64,000 nt of DNA from Streptomyces neyagawaensis (GTDB taxonomy: Bacteria > Actinomycetota > Actinomycetes > Streptomycetales > Streptomycetaceae). The notes under the pieces are model-generated. The model worked only from the letters and a program-made list of their open reading frames with translations. It did no database searches and was not told the origin of the DNA. The DNA lies in contig NZ_JAMGBG010000078.1 in NCBI RefSeq assembly GCF_023516595.1, forward strand, positions 1-64,000. The letters run 5' to 3'. This document shows, one piece after another, positions 1 to 8,890 of this stretch. The translations under genes and the position numbers were made by a program. Positions within the stretch are counted from its first letter, which is position 1. Each line of letters begins with the position of its first letter.

Positions 1-24
1 CCCGGATGCTCGCGGGACGCCTTG

Positions 25-65
25 TGTGACCGGTCACATTCATGTCACGATTGTGACCGGTCACA
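25..65. promoter_or_regulatory. Tandem 14-bp palindromic operators upstream of the alpha-galactosidase
   Basis: The perfect palindrome TGTGACCGGTCACA occurs at 25-38 and again at 52-65, a 27-bp (about 2.6 turns) repeat distance. A further half-site (GTCAC, 44-48) lies between and forms an extra inverted repeat with GTGAC at 53-57. Two identical palindromes about 130 bp before a sugar-hydrolase start are most simply read as binding sites of a dimeric repressor. The cognate regulator is not visible in the window and may lie to the left. Confidence 0.75.
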
Positions 66-194
66 CTGCGGGCGGTCAAGAGAACGTCAAGCGGGATTCC
101 CGCGAGCGACGCCCCCCGCGAGGAACTGGACCGCCCGTCGGCGACGGCCCGGGGGCGGCGTGCGCGAGCGCGGCGGCTCGGGAGGAGCAGCGAC

Positions 195-2366
195 TTGACC
201 GGTACGGCGGATCGGACGGCGGACGGCTTCACCACCCCATCCCCGACGTTCAGTTGGGGGCATCCGGCGCTGCGCGCGGAGTTCGCCGCGGCGGCGGACG
301 GCACTCCGCGTCTGGTCCGGCTGGGCCCCGCCGGGGCCGCCGTCGATCCGGAGGTCGCCCTGCCCCTCGTCGAGTTGACGGCGGTCGGGCACGGGAGCGG
401 TTGGTCCGGGCCCCGGTTCACCGGTACGGCTCTCGGGTCGCGGCTCGCGTACCGCGGGCACCGTGACGCCGGCTCCTCCGACTGGGCGCGGCTGACCGTC
501 GAACTCCACGACCCGGTGACGGCGTTGACCGCCTTCGTCGAGCTGACCTCCCCGATCGGGCTGCCGGTGCTCCGCTCCCGGGTGCGGCTGCGCAACGACG
601 GCACGGACCCCCTCGTCGTCCAGTCCGTCAGCAGCCTCCTCCTCGGGGGGCTCCCCTCCCCCGACGTCCTCGACGTGCACCGGGCCCGCAACGACTGGCT
701 CGCCGAGTGCCGTTGGTACGCCGAACCGCTGCGCGACACCGTCGCCGACATCGGCGTCGACGCCCACCAGCACGACAGCCGGGCCGCGCTCACCCTCACC
801 GGGCGCGGCAGCTGGCCCACCGACGGCCATCTGCCGATGGGGGCGCTCACGGAGCGGGGCGGTGGTCGGGCCTGGGTGTGGCAGGTGGAGTCACCGGCCG
901 GCTGGCGCTGGGACCTGGGCGAACGCGCGCACGGCACGTACCTCGCGGTGAACGGTCCCACGGACGCCGAGCACCAGTGGCGGGTACGGCTGGCGCCGGG
1001 CGAGGAGTTCACGACGGTGTGGGCGGCGGTCGCGACGGGGTCGGCGCAGGCGGGGGTGCCCCGCCCGGGAAAGGGGTCCGCGCTCGACGAGGCGTTCGGG
1101 GTCTTGACCGCGTACCGGCGGGCCGTGCGGCGGCCGCATCCGGACCATGGCGCGCTGCCCGTCGTCTTCAACGACTACATGAACACGCTGATGGGCGACC
1201 CGACCACCGAGAAGCTGCTGCCGCTGATCGACGCGGCGGCGCGCGCGGGCGCGGAGTACTTCTGCATCGACTCCGGCTGGTACGACGACACCGTGGACGG
1301 CGGCTGGTGGGACGGCGTCGGCGCGTGGCAGCCGTCGACGCGCCGCTTCCCCGACGGCGGCATCGAGGCCGTGCTGGACCGGATCCGGGAGCGCGGCATG
1401 GTGCCGGGGCTGTGGCTGGAGCCGGAGGTCGTCGGCGTGCACAGCCCGGTCGCCTCGGCGCTCCCCCCGGACGCCTTCTTCCAGCGGGACGGCGTACGGA
1501 TCACCGAGCAGGGCCGCCATCAGCTCGACCTGCGGCACCCCGCCGCCCGCGCGCATCTCGACAGGACGGTGGACCGGATCGTCGGCGACTGGGGCGTGGG
1601 CTATCTGAAGCTGGACTACAACATCGTCGTCGACCCGGGCACCCGCGCCCCCGGCGACCTCTCCCCCGGCGCCGGGCTCCTCGGCCACGCCCACGCCTAC
1701 CTGGAGTGGCTGTCCGACGTCCTGGACCGCCACCCCGGTCTCGTCGTCGAGAACTGCGCCTCCGGGGGCATGCGCATGGACGGTGCCACCCTGGCCGTCG
1801 CCCAGCTCCAGTCCCTCAGCGACCAGCAGGACCCGTTGCGCTTCCCCGCGATCGCCGCCGCCGCGCCGACGGCGGTCCCACCGGAACAGGGCGCCGTCTG
1901 GGCGTATCCGCAGCCCGGGTTCGACGACGACCTGATCGGGTTCACCCTCGGCGGCGCGCTCCTCGGCCGCATCCACCTCTCCGGCCATCTGAACCGGATG
2001 TCGGAGCGGCAACTCGGCCTCGTCCGGGACGCCGTGGACACGTACACGTCGATCCGCGGGGACCTGGCGCGGGCCGTGCCCTTCTGGCCGCTCGGTCTGC
2101 CGGGGTGGACGGACCCGTGGCTGGCGCTGGGCCTGCGGGTGCCGGACGGGCCGTCCTACGTGTCGGTGTGGCGGCGCGGCGGGGAGGCGGACGTGTCGCT
2201 GCCCGTCGGGCACCTGGCGGGCCGTGAGGTGCGTCCGGAGATCCTGCACCCGTCCGCGGGGAGCGGCGGCTCGGCGGTCTGGGACCGGGACGGGCACGCG
2301 CTGCGGGTGTCGCTGCCCCGCACACCGACCGCCGTGCTGATCCGCCTCCACGCCGGGACCGACTGA
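195..2366 (+). CDS. Alpha-galactosidase, glycoside hydrolase family 36
   Basis: The 723-residue protein matches family GH36, which removes terminal alpha-galactose from oligosaccharides such as raffinose, melibiose or galactomannan fragments. The N-terminal half is a beta-sandwich and the barrel begins near residue 310. The nucleophile Asp is in the LKLDYN strand (about residue 474). The motif ENCASGGMRMD and the acid/base Asp in LSDQQD (about 543) follow in the usual order. There is no signal peptide, so the enzyme should act in the cytosol on imported sugar. The start is TTG, supported by GGAGGAG eight bases upstream. It is transcribed towards the GH12 gene and probably controlled through the two palindromes upstream. 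Family assignment is firm; the exact substrate is inferred. Confidence 0.9.
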   Translation: MTGTADRTADGFTTPSPTFSWGHPALRAEFAAAADGTPRLVRLGPAGAAVDPEVALPLVELTAVGHGSGWSGPRFTGTALGSRLAYRGHRDAGSSDWARLTVELHDPVTALTAFVELTSPIGLPVLRSRVRLRNDGTDPLVVQSVSSLLLGGLPSPDVLDVHRARNDWLAECRWYAEPLRDTVADIGVDAHQHDSRAALTLTGRGSWPTDGHLPMGALTERGGGRAWVWQVESPAGWRWDLGERAHGTYLAVNGPTDAEHQWRVRLAPGEEFTTVWAAVATGSAQAGVPRPGKGSALDEAFGVLTAYRRAVRRPHPDHGALPVVFNDYMNTLMGDPTTEKLLPLIDAAARAGAEYFCIDSGWYDDTVDGGWWDGVGAWQPSTRRFPDGGIEAVLDRIRERGMVPGLWLEPEVVGVHSPVASALPPDAFFQRDGVRITEQGRHQLDLRHPAARAHLDRTVDRIVGDWGVGYLKLDYNIVVDPGTRAPGDLSPGAGLLGHAHAYLEWLSDVLDRHPGLVVENCASGGMRMDGATLAVAQLQSLSDQQDPLRFPAIAAAAPTAVPPEQGAVWAYPQPGFDDDLIGFTLGGALLGRIHLSGHLNRMSERQLGLVRDAVDTYTSIRGDLARAVPFWPLGLPGWTDPWLALGLRVPDGPSYVSVWRRGGEADVSLPVGHLAGREVRPEILHPSAGSGGSAVWDRDGHALRVSLPRTPTAVLIRLHAGTD

Positions 2367-2436
2367 ACGGCCGCCGCCCGCCGGTCCCGTACGAGGGCGC
2401 ACGGACCGGAGCCTTGGCTGTGCGAGGGCGGACGGT

Positions 2437-2476
2437 CCCGAGCCGGGGCCGTGCGGGGGTGCGGCACCGGCTCGGG
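2437..2476. terminator. Stem-loop between convergent GH36 and GH12 genes
   Basis: CCCGAGCCGG (2437-2446) pairs perfectly with CCGGCTCGGG (2467-2476) around a 20-nt loop. It lies between two convergent stop codons and could terminate both genes. No T-tract follows, which is common in high-GC actinobacteria. Confidence 0.55.
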
Positions 2477-2484
2477 CGGATGGC

Positions 2485-3219
2485 TCAGCTGCTGCTGACG
2501 GTCAGGTTGTTCGTCTGGAAGTTCAGGCCGCCGGACGACGAGGTGACCTCGAAGCCGAACTGCACGTCACCGATGGTCTCGTTGCCCATCCAGCCCTTGG
2601 TGTCCTTGAGCCACTTGAGGACGGGCAGGATCTGGACCGAGCCGGACGTGGAGTCCGCGGTCCGCAGGAAGGAGAAGACGTCCCAGTACGTGCCGTTGCT
2701 CCGGTAGACCCGGCCCTTGTGGACGTTCCAGTTGTGGCCGCCGAGCGTGACGTTGCCCTGGTAGTCGCCGAGCGCGCCGACCGCGCCGTTGTAGTTGACC
2801 CAGAGCATGATCTCGTAGTCGTGGTCGGTGTCCCAGACGTCGTACGAGGTGTTGTACGCGCCCGAGGACGGGACCGTGACGTTGTAGTCGCTGTTGAGCG
2901 AACCGAGCGAGGTGATCGACTTGTTGATCACCTTCTTCGAGTTGGGGTACGACTTGATGCCGCCGGTGTTGGGGTGGTTGGCCCAGACACCCCAGTTGGT
3001 GCCGGAGTTGGCCCAGATGCACTGGCTGCCGGCGCCGCCGCCCCAGATGTTGTTGTAGAGCGTGTAGCCGCCCAGGCTGGTGTTGCCCCACTGGTCACAG
3101 CTGTTCCAGACGGCGGCGGAGGCGGGGGCGGCGGCGAGACCGACGGTGGCGCCGAGCGCGAGCGCGGGGGCGAGCAGGGCCTTGCCGATCCTGCTCAGGG
3201 TGCGGGTGCGTAGTGCCAT
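2485..3219 (-). CDS. Secreted endo-beta-1,4-glucanase/xyloglucanase, GH12
   Basis: The 244-residue protein begins with a Sec-type signal peptide (basic N-terminus, hydrophobic core, cleavage after APASA at about residue 35). The mature part is a complete GH12 jelly-roll domain. The nucleophile Glu is in DYEIMLW (about 136) and the acid/base Glu in FGFEVTSSSG (about 224). GH12 enzymes cut internal beta-1,4-glucosidic bonds of cellulose, mixed-linkage glucan or xyloglucan. The ATG at 3219 was chosen because GGAAGG precedes it and the signal peptide starts there; a longer in-frame start at 3264 adds an unlikely tail. There is no carbohydrate-binding module. The GH74 and GH42 genes upstream favour a xyloglucan role, which is inference. 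Confidence 0.9.
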   Translation of the reverse strand: MALRTRTLSRIGKALLAPALALGATVGLAAAPASAAVWNSCDQWGNTSLGGYTLYNNIWGGGAGSQCIWANSGTNWGVWANHPNTGGIKSYPNSKKVINKSITSLGSLNSDYNVTVPSSGAYNTSYDVWDTDHDYEIMLWVNYNGAVGALGDYQGNVTLGGHNWNVHKGRVYRSNGTYWDVFSFLRTADSTSGSVQILPVLKWLKDTKGWMGNETIGDVQFGFEVTSSSGGLNFQTNNLTVSSS

Positions 3220-3287
3220 GGCTTTCCTTCCATGGGTGGGGGGAACTGCGGGGAGGATCACCACGCCCCTGTGGGGAGGACGTGGTC

Positions 3288-3325
3288 TTCTCCGGCGACC
3301 GGTCGAAGCGGTCGCGCCGGAGAAA
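3288..3325 (-). terminator. Stem-loop after the GH42 gene
   Basis: TTCTCCGGCG...ACCG pairs with CGGT...CGCCGGAGAA, with a two-base bulge, just downstream of the GH42 stop (3338) and before the GH12 start. It probably ends the GH74-GH42 transcript and separates it from the GH12 gene. Confidence 0.6.
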
Positions 3326-3337
3326 GCTCGGAGTCGG

Positions 3338-5326
3338 TCATGGCGTGAGCACGGCCGCCCCGTACCGTCCGAGGGACAGCGGGCCGGTGACGGTGGTGCC
3401 CGTCAGGAGGTCGCGGTGGGTGCCCGGCACATCGACGGTGACCTCGTCGCGGCCGTGGTTGAGCAGGAAGAGGACGTCTCCCCTGCGCACCGCCTCGACC
3501 CCGTCGGGCAGCCCGTCGAGCACCGGCCGCACCCCGGCGCCGTCGGCGATCCCGGTGAGCAGCGCGCGCAGCCCGGCGGGTTCGGGCAGCGTGGAGACGT
3601 ACCAGGCGCGCCCCTTGCGCAGCACCGCCGGAAGGCCGTCGAGTTCACCGCCCCGGTAGGGGATCACCTCGTCCGCGTCGGCCGCCTCCAGTTCCTCGGA
3701 CCACAGCGTGCCCCGGAAGCCGTCGCAGCGGACGTCCTCCCCGGCGTCCAGCGGCCACCACTCGTGCAGGGTGCGGATGCCGAGGAGTTCGCGGAGCCGG
3801 GCGTCCATGCCGCCGGGTCGGACCCGGTCGTCCTCGTCGGCGACTCCGGTCAGGAAGCCGCAGACGAGGGTGCCGCCGCCGCGGACGTGGGCGAGGAGGT
3901 TCTCGATCGCCGTGTCCGTGAGGAGGTAGAGCTGGGGGACGACGACGAGCCGGTACGCCGACAGGTCGTGCTCGGGGTGGGCGAAGGCGGTGGTGAGGTG
4001 GGCCTCCCAGAGGGCGCGGTGCCAGTCCCGGACGACCCGGGGGAGGTCCACCTCGGACGACAGCCGGCCGTCCTGCGCGCCGGCCCACCAGGAGTTCCAG
4101 TCGAACAGCACGGCGACCTCGGCGGTGAGGGGCCGGCCGGACACCTCGGCGCCGATCGCGGCGAGGTCGGCGCCGAGCCGTTTGACCTCCTGGAAGGTGC
4201 GGCCCCGCTCGCCCGCGTGGCTGACCATCCCGGAGTGGAACTTCTCCGCGCCCTGCCGGGACTGCCGCCACTGGAAGTAGCAGACGGCGTCGGCGCCGCG
4301 GGCGACGGCCTGGAGGGACCAGAGGCGGTTCAGGCCCCGGGGCTTGGGGTGGTTCACCCCACGCCAGTTCACGGGTCCGGCGGCCTGTTCCATGAGCATC
4401 CAGGGGCCGCCGCCCGCCTGCGAGCGGGTCATGTCCTGGACGAGTGCGCCGTGCTGGGCGCCCAGCGGGTCACGCGGGTCCGGGTACAGGTCGACCGAGA
4501 CGACGTCCTCCTCCTCGGCCCAGCGCCAGGCGTCCTGGCCCACCCACAGCGGCATGAAATTGGTGGTGACCGGGATGTGGGGAGTGTGCCGGCGGACGAT
4601 GTCGCGCTCCATGACGTAGCACTCCAGGAGCATGTCGCTCGTGAAGCGCTTGAAGTCCAGCACATGGGTGGGGTTCCTCATGTAGTGGGCGCGGCGCGGC
4701 GGGAGGATCTCGTGCCAGCCGTCGTAGCCCTGGCTCCAGAAGGCCGTGCCCCAGGCCTCGTTGAGCGCGTCGAGCGTGCCGTACTTCCGGCGCAGCCAGT
4801 CGCGGAAGGTGGTCGCGGCCTCGTCGCCCCAGTCGTAGGTGCAGTACTCGTTGTTGATGTGCCACAGGGTGAGGGCGGGGTGGGAGCCGTAGCGGGCGGC
4901 GAGGTCCTCGGTGATGGCGGCGGCGTAGCGGCGGTAGACGGTGCTGGAGTGCGAGAAGTGCTGGCGGGAGCCCCACCACTCGACCTGCCCGTTCTCGTCG
5001 CGCGGGAGGGTCTCGGGGTGGAGGCGGCCCATCCACGGCGGCGGGGAGGAGGTGGGGGTGGCGAGGACGACCCCGACGCCGTGCTCGTGCAGCAGGTCCA
5101 TCAGGGTGTCCAGCCAGCCGAACTCCCGTGCGCCGGGCCGGGGTTCGAGCTTCGCCCAGGAGAAGACCCCGAGGGTGACGGAGTTGACGCCCGCCTCCTT
5201 CATGAGGCGGACGTCCTCGTACCAGACCTCCTCGGGCCACTGCTCGGGGTTGTAGTCGCCGCCGAAGAGGAGCCGGCCGCGGGTGGCGTCGGCGAGGGTG
5301 GGCCCGGTTGGCCGCCGCCCGGTCAT
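3338..5326 (-). CDS. Cytosolic beta-galactosidase, GH42
   Basis: This 662-residue protein is a full-length GH42 enzyme: catalytic barrel, trimerisation domain and C-terminal beta domain. The acid/base is Glu160 in HINNEY and the nucleophile Glu313 in MLMEQAAG. It lacks a signal peptide, so it should release galactose from oligosaccharides after import. The ATG at 5326 overlaps the stop codon of the upstream GH74 gene (ATGA) and has no strong Shine-Dalgarno sequence of its own, which points to translational coupling. In a xyloglucan pathway its target would be the beta-galactosyl side chain. The substrate (xyloglucan, galactan or another galactoside) is inferred from neighbours. Confidence 0.9.
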   Translation of the reverse strand: MTGRRPTGPTLADATRGRLLFGGDYNPEQWPEEVWYEDVRLMKEAGVNSVTLGVFSWAKLEPRPGAREFGWLDTLMDLLHEHGVGVVLATPTSSPPPWMGRLHPETLPRDENGQVEWWGSRQHFSHSSTVYRRYAAAITEDLAARYGSHPALTLWHINNEYCTYDWGDEAATTFRDWLRRKYGTLDALNEAWGTAFWSQGYDGWHEILPPRRAHYMRNPTHVLDFKRFTSDMLLECYVMERDIVRRHTPHIPVTTNFMPLWVGQDAWRWAEEEDVVSVDLYPDPRDPLGAQHGALVQDMTRSQAGGGPWMLMEQAAGPVNWRGVNHPKPRGLNRLWSLQAVARGADAVCYFQWRQSRQGAEKFHSGMVSHAGERGRTFQEVKRLGADLAAIGAEVSGRPLTAEVAVLFDWNSWWAGAQDGRLSSEVDLPRVVRDWHRALWEAHLTTAFAHPEHDLSAYRLVVVPQLYLLTDTAIENLLAHVRGGGTLVCGFLTGVADEDDRVRPGGMDARLRELLGIRTLHEWWPLDAGEDVRCDGFRGTLWSEELEAADADEVIPYRGGELDGLPAVLRKGRAWYVSTLPEPAGLRALLTGIADGAGVRPVLDGLPDGVEAVRRGDVLFLLNHGRDEVTVDVPGTHRDLLTGTTVTGPLSLGRYGAAVLTP

Positions 5327-7554
5327 CGGAGCGGGTCCCCGTACTGGATGCCGCGGCCGTTCGTCGCCACGTAGACGCGGCCGTACAGCCTCGGGTCGCC
5401 GGCGATGGCCTCGCCGGTCCAGCCCCACTGATGGGCGTCGTCGTTGACGCGGGTCCACGTCCGCGCGCCGTCGTCGGAGCGGAGGACCGCGGTGACGCTG
5501 TCGACGGCCCCGATCTGGTAGATCGCCGGGTAGGCGGCGCCGGGCGCGGCCTTGCCGAAGCCGAGGACGTGCGAGGCGCGGCAGCCGGCGACCTTCGTGA
5601 CGGAGGCACCGCCGTCGGTGGACCGGTACAGGCCGTTCGTCTTGGTGCTCAGCCACAGGTCGCCGGTGCGTCCCGGGGCCGCGGCCAGCTTGTACTGGCT
5701 GTCCCCCGAGGGCAGGCCGGTCGCGCCCGCCGTGAAGGAACGGCCGCCGTCGGTGCTGGCGTACAGCGTTCCGGTGTCGGTGTCGTACGCGTAGAAGCGG
5801 GTCGCGTCCGCCGGGTCGGCGACCGGGGTGGCGCCCTTGGGGAAGGTGGGGACCTCGGACCAGGTCACCCCCTTGTCGGTGGAGCGGTGGGCCGCGTACT
5901 TCGTGCCGTCCCAGTGGACGAAGGACCACAGCAGCACACTGCCGTCGGTGTTGACGGCGATCGGTCCGGGTGCGTCCTTGGCGATGGCGGGCTGGGTCTC
6001 GAAGGGCGCCCAGGTCCGCCCGCCGTCGTTCGAGAAGGCGCCGTTGCCGTGGTCCCCCCAGCCGGCGCGGACCACGTACGACGGCTTCGCGGCGGCCTGT
6101 GCGAGCCCCGTCGCCGACCCGAACACCGGGTTCGTCGCCATGCCGCGCCTCGGGGACGCCGTGAGCCGCTCGTGGTACATCGTGCCGATGTCCCCGAGTC
6201 CGCTGATCAGGTGCGCTTCTCCGACCGGGGGCGAGATCAGCTGGCGGACCGCTGTCTCCTCGAGGCCGCGGATCTGCGGGGCCCAGTGCGTGAGGTCACG
6301 GGTGCCGTAGAGGGTCGCGCCGGTGCCGTACACGACATGCTTCGAGTCGTACGGGTCGAGCGCCAGCGCCTGGATCCACCAGCCGAACTTCGGCTTGTCG
6401 CCGCCCCACTTGAGATAGGGGGTCTCGGACACGTCGAAGACCGCGGAGTCCTTGAGGGAGGTCCAGGTGCGGCCGCCGTTGGTGGAACGGAACACCGTGT
6501 CGATGTCCGCCCAGCGGTTGTTGGTGGAGACGACGACGGTGCCGGGGCGGCGGGCGTCGACGGCGACGCCGCCGTAGCCGAAGGTGTCGGCGGAGCCGTC
6601 GGCCGCCGTACCGCCCGGCTTCACCGGGGTGACGTCGGTCCACCTGCCGCTGGTGGTGCGCAGTTTGTGCACACTGCCGTCGGACTGGCCGTTGGGGCCG
6701 GGCCCGTTGGCGTACGTCACGTACAGCTCGCGCGTGTGCCGGTCGTACGCGGCGCGGATCGGGACCTTGGCGGAGGCGCCGGCCGGTTGCCCGGGGACCG
6801 CCTCCCAGGTGGTGCCGTCGGTCGTGCGGTACAGGTTGGCGGTGGCGGAGGTGCCGTCGCCGTCGCCCCAGCCGGCGTAGAGGGCGCGGCCGGCGGCGAC
6901 GAGCAGGGTGACGCCCTGCCCGGTGGCGGTGGGCGTGGCCGGGAAGCCGGTGGCCCTCGCCCAGGTGGCGCCCCGGTCCGTCGACCTGAGGAGGCCGTCG
7001 TGTCGGGTGCCGAGCCACAGGGTGTCGCTGTCCCCGGGGTCGACGAGCAGGCGCTCGCCCGTGCCCCGGCCGTCCTCGTTGCCGCCGAGCTTCACGGTCA
7101 GGTCGGTACGGGTCCAGGTGGCGCCGCGGTCGTCGGAGCGGAGGATCGCGCCGTAGCCGGCCCAGGGCTGGGTGTAGGTGCCGAGGGCGAGGTAGACGCG
7201 GTTCGGGTGGGCCGGGTCGACGGCGATCGCCTCCACACCGAGAAGGTTCCAGTCGTCCCAGCCGAGGTGGTCGGTCAGCGGGGTCCAGCGGGCCTTGCGG
7301 TCGTCCCAGCGGTAGGGGCCGCCGATGTCCGTGCGGGCGTAGGCGAGACCGCGGACGGAGGGGTGGAAGAGGACGCCGGTGAGGAAACCGGTGCCGCCGA
7401 TCACGGCCGTGCGCCAGCGGTAGCCTCCGGCGGTCGGGCCGTTTCGGGCCTCGGTGGCGTGGGCCGGGGTGGTGAGTGCGGGGAGGGCGGTGAGGGCTGC
7501 TGCGGCTGTGGTCGCGGTGAGTAGGGTGCGGCGGCTCGGATGGGGCGTGCGCAT
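5323..7554 (-). CDS. Secreted xyloglucanase, GH74 (BNR-repeat, twin beta-propeller)
   Basis: The 743-residue protein has a twin-arginine-like signal (SRRTLL, then an Ala-rich core ending near THATEA). Its repeated Asp-box motifs (for example S-D-G-G-R-T-W) build two seven-bladed propellers. The N-terminal block with YARTDIGGPYRW and GWDDWNLLG is typical of GH74; the Asp of ARTDIGG and a second Asp in ALDPYDSKH are the expected catalytic pair. GH74 enzymes cleave the xyloglucan backbone. The length equals a lone GH74 module, with no binding module. The ATG at 7554 starts the signal peptide; the longer in-frame extension runs through an intergenic repeat and is rejected. The gene is coupled to the GH42 gene by a 4-bp overlap. 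Confidence 0.88.
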   Translation of the reverse strand: MRTPHPSRRTLLTATTAAAALTALPALTTPAHATEARNGPTAGGYRWRTAVIGGTGFLTGVLFHPSVRGLAYARTDIGGPYRWDDRKARWTPLTDHLGWDDWNLLGVEAIAVDPAHPNRVYLALGTYTQPWAGYGAILRSDDRGATWTRTDLTVKLGGNEDGRGTGERLLVDPGDSDTLWLGTRHDGLLRSTDRGATWARATGFPATPTATGQGVTLLVAAGRALYAGWGDGDGTSATANLYRTTDGTTWEAVPGQPAGASAKVPIRAAYDRHTRELYVTYANGPGPNGQSDGSVHKLRTTSGRWTDVTPVKPGGTAADGSADTFGYGGVAVDARRPGTVVVSTNNRWADIDTVFRSTNGGRTWTSLKDSAVFDVSETPYLKWGGDKPKFGWWIQALALDPYDSKHVVYGTGATLYGTRDLTHWAPQIRGLEETAVRQLISPPVGEAHLISGLGDIGTMYHERLTASPRRGMATNPVFGSATGLAQAAAKPSYVVRAGWGDHGNGAFSNDGGRTWAPFETQPAIAKDAPGPIAVNTDGSVLLWSFVHWDGTKYAAHRSTDKGVTWSEVPTFPKGATPVADPADATRFYAYDTDTGTLYASTDGGRSFTAGATGLPSGDSQYKLAAAPGRTGDLWLSTKTNGLYRSTDGGASVTKVAGCRASHVLGFGKAAPGAAYPAIYQIGAVDSVTAVLRSDDGARTWTRVNDDAHQWGWTGEAIAGDPRLYGRVYVATNGRGIQYGDPLR

Positions 7555-7692
7555 GACATACCTCGGGGGCGTCGGGAAGGGGCAGGGGGAGGGGGGCGTC
7601 GGGGGGCTCAAGGGGGCGTCGGAGGGCGTGCTTCGGCGCCTGAGAGCTCGGGGTGCCTGGGGAGGGACGGCGACCGCGGGTCGTTCGGGGCC

Positions 7693-7752
7693 GGTCGCGC
7701 AGTTCCCCGCGCCCCTGGAAGGGCTGGGCCCTTCGGCGGGGCGAAGCCCCGC
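7693..7752. repeat. Recurrent Streptomyces-type intergenic palindromic element
   Basis: A 24-bp segment at 7693-7716 (core GCGCAGTTCCCCGCGCCCCT) is identical to one at 16651-16674. It is followed by a hairpin, GCGGGGC-gaa-GCCCCGC, at 7736-7752. The element lies in the 313-bp gap 7555-7867 between the permease stop and the GH74 start. It may act as a terminator for the transporter genes and separate them from GH74-GH42. I see no convincing promoter or gene in the rest of the gap. Confidence 0.65.
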
Positions 7753-7867
7753 TGACACAGGCACCCGGATGGTCCTCGGGCGGATGGCACCCGGCCGCTG
7801 GACCCGCCGTGCTCGGCCGGGTGACAGGCACGGCCGAACACGGCGGGGGTCGGGCGGGCAGTGCGGG

Positions 7868-8890
7868 TCAGCCCTTGATCGCCCCGGTGAGCATGCCCTT
7901 CTTGAAGTGCTTCTGAACGAAGGGCGACAGAACGGCGACCGGGAGCAGGGCCATCACCATGACGGCCATCTGGACGGCGAGCGGGGAGAGTTGGCCCGTG
8001 TTGATCTGGGCCGCGAGGCCGACGGGGCGTTCCTGCTTCTGGACGAGCTGGATCATGACGTTCTGCAGCGGCATCATGTCCTGGTCGGTGAGGTAGATGG
8101 ACGCGTTGAACCAGGCGCTCCAGTAGCCCACCGCGTAGAAGAGGGCGATGACCGCGAGGACCGCCCTCGACAGCGGCATCACGATCTTCCAGAGGATGCG
8201 CCAGTCGCCGGCGCCGTCGATACGGGCGCTGTCGATGAGTTCCGGGGAGATGCCCATGAAGAACGACCGCAGGACCAGGATGTTGAAGACGCTCACCGCG
8301 CTGGGGAGGATCAGCGCGAGATAGGTGTCCGTGAGGCCGAGTGCCTGGACCAGGAGGTACGTCGGGATCAGGCCCGCGCCGAAGAACATCGTCGCGAGCA
8401 GGGTCATCAGGATCCAGCGGTGGCCGAGCGAGCCCGTGCGGGAGAGTCCGTAGGCGCACAGGACCGAGACGGTCATGCTGAACAGGGTGCCGACGAGGGT
8501 GACGCCGACGCTGACCAGCGCGGCCCGCTGCACCTGGCCGCCGCCGAGGAGTTCCTGGTAGGCGACGAAGGTGATGCTCCTGGGGACGACGACCAGGCCG
8601 CCCGCCTCGTCGATGGTCTTCTTCGTCTGGAGGCTGGTGACAACGACGATCCACAGGGGGAAGAGGATCGCGAAGCAGGCGAAGCCCAGGGCGACGCCCT
8701 TGCCGGCGAGCCCCGCCTTGGCGGGTTCCTCCTCCCAGACCGGGCGGGGTGGGGCGGCCCAGCGGCCCGGCTTCCTCGCGGCCGGTCGGCGGTCGGCCGG
8801 ATCAGCGGTCTCGGCCGCCTTGTCAGCCTTGGCCGTCTTCGCCGCCATGTCCGCCCTGGCCTTGGCCGTCTTGTCGGCGAGTGCGCTCAT
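7868..8890 (-). CDS. Sugar ABC transporter permease, CUT1 family (inner, MalG/YtcP-like)
   Basis: The 340-residue protein has an unusually long, charged N-terminal tail of about 90 residues rich in Ala, Lys and Asp. Six membrane segments follow. The EAA loop (about residue 225, in ELIDSARIDGAGDWRILWKIVMP) contacts the ATPase. It forms the second half of an oligosaccharide importer. Its ATG at 8890 overlaps the stop of the preceding permease gene (ATGA), so the two are translationally coupled. No ATPase gene follows; CUT1 importers of Streptomyces commonly share the MsiK ATPase encoded elsewhere. Confidence 0.9.
   Translation of the reverse strand: MSALADKTAKARADMAAKTAKADKAAETADPADRRPAARKPGRWAAPPRPVWEEEPAKAGLAGKGVALGFACFAILFPLWIVVVTSLQTKKTIDEAGGLVVVPRSITFVAYQELLGGGQVQRAALVSVGVTLVGTLFSMTVSVLCAYGLSRTGSLGHRWILMTLLATMFFGAGLIPTYLLVQALGLTDTYLALILPSAVSVFNILVLRSFFMGISPELIDSARIDGAGDWRILWKIVMPLSRAVLAVIALFYAVGYWSAWFNASIYLTDQDMMPLQNVMIQLVQKQERPVGLAAQINTGQLSPLAVQMAVMVMALLPVAVLSPFVQKHFKKGMLTGAIKG

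Noticed and set aside
5308..7524. Long plus-strand open frame opposite the GH74 and GH42 genes
   Set aside because: It is a high-GC antisense shadow: composition is Val/Gly/Arg-rich without domains, and the minus strand has clear GH74 motifs and a signal peptide.
7555..7764. N-terminal extension of the GH74 protein up to 7764
   Set aside because: The extension translates the intergenic palindromic repeat and would bury the twin-arginine signal peptide 70 residues inside.
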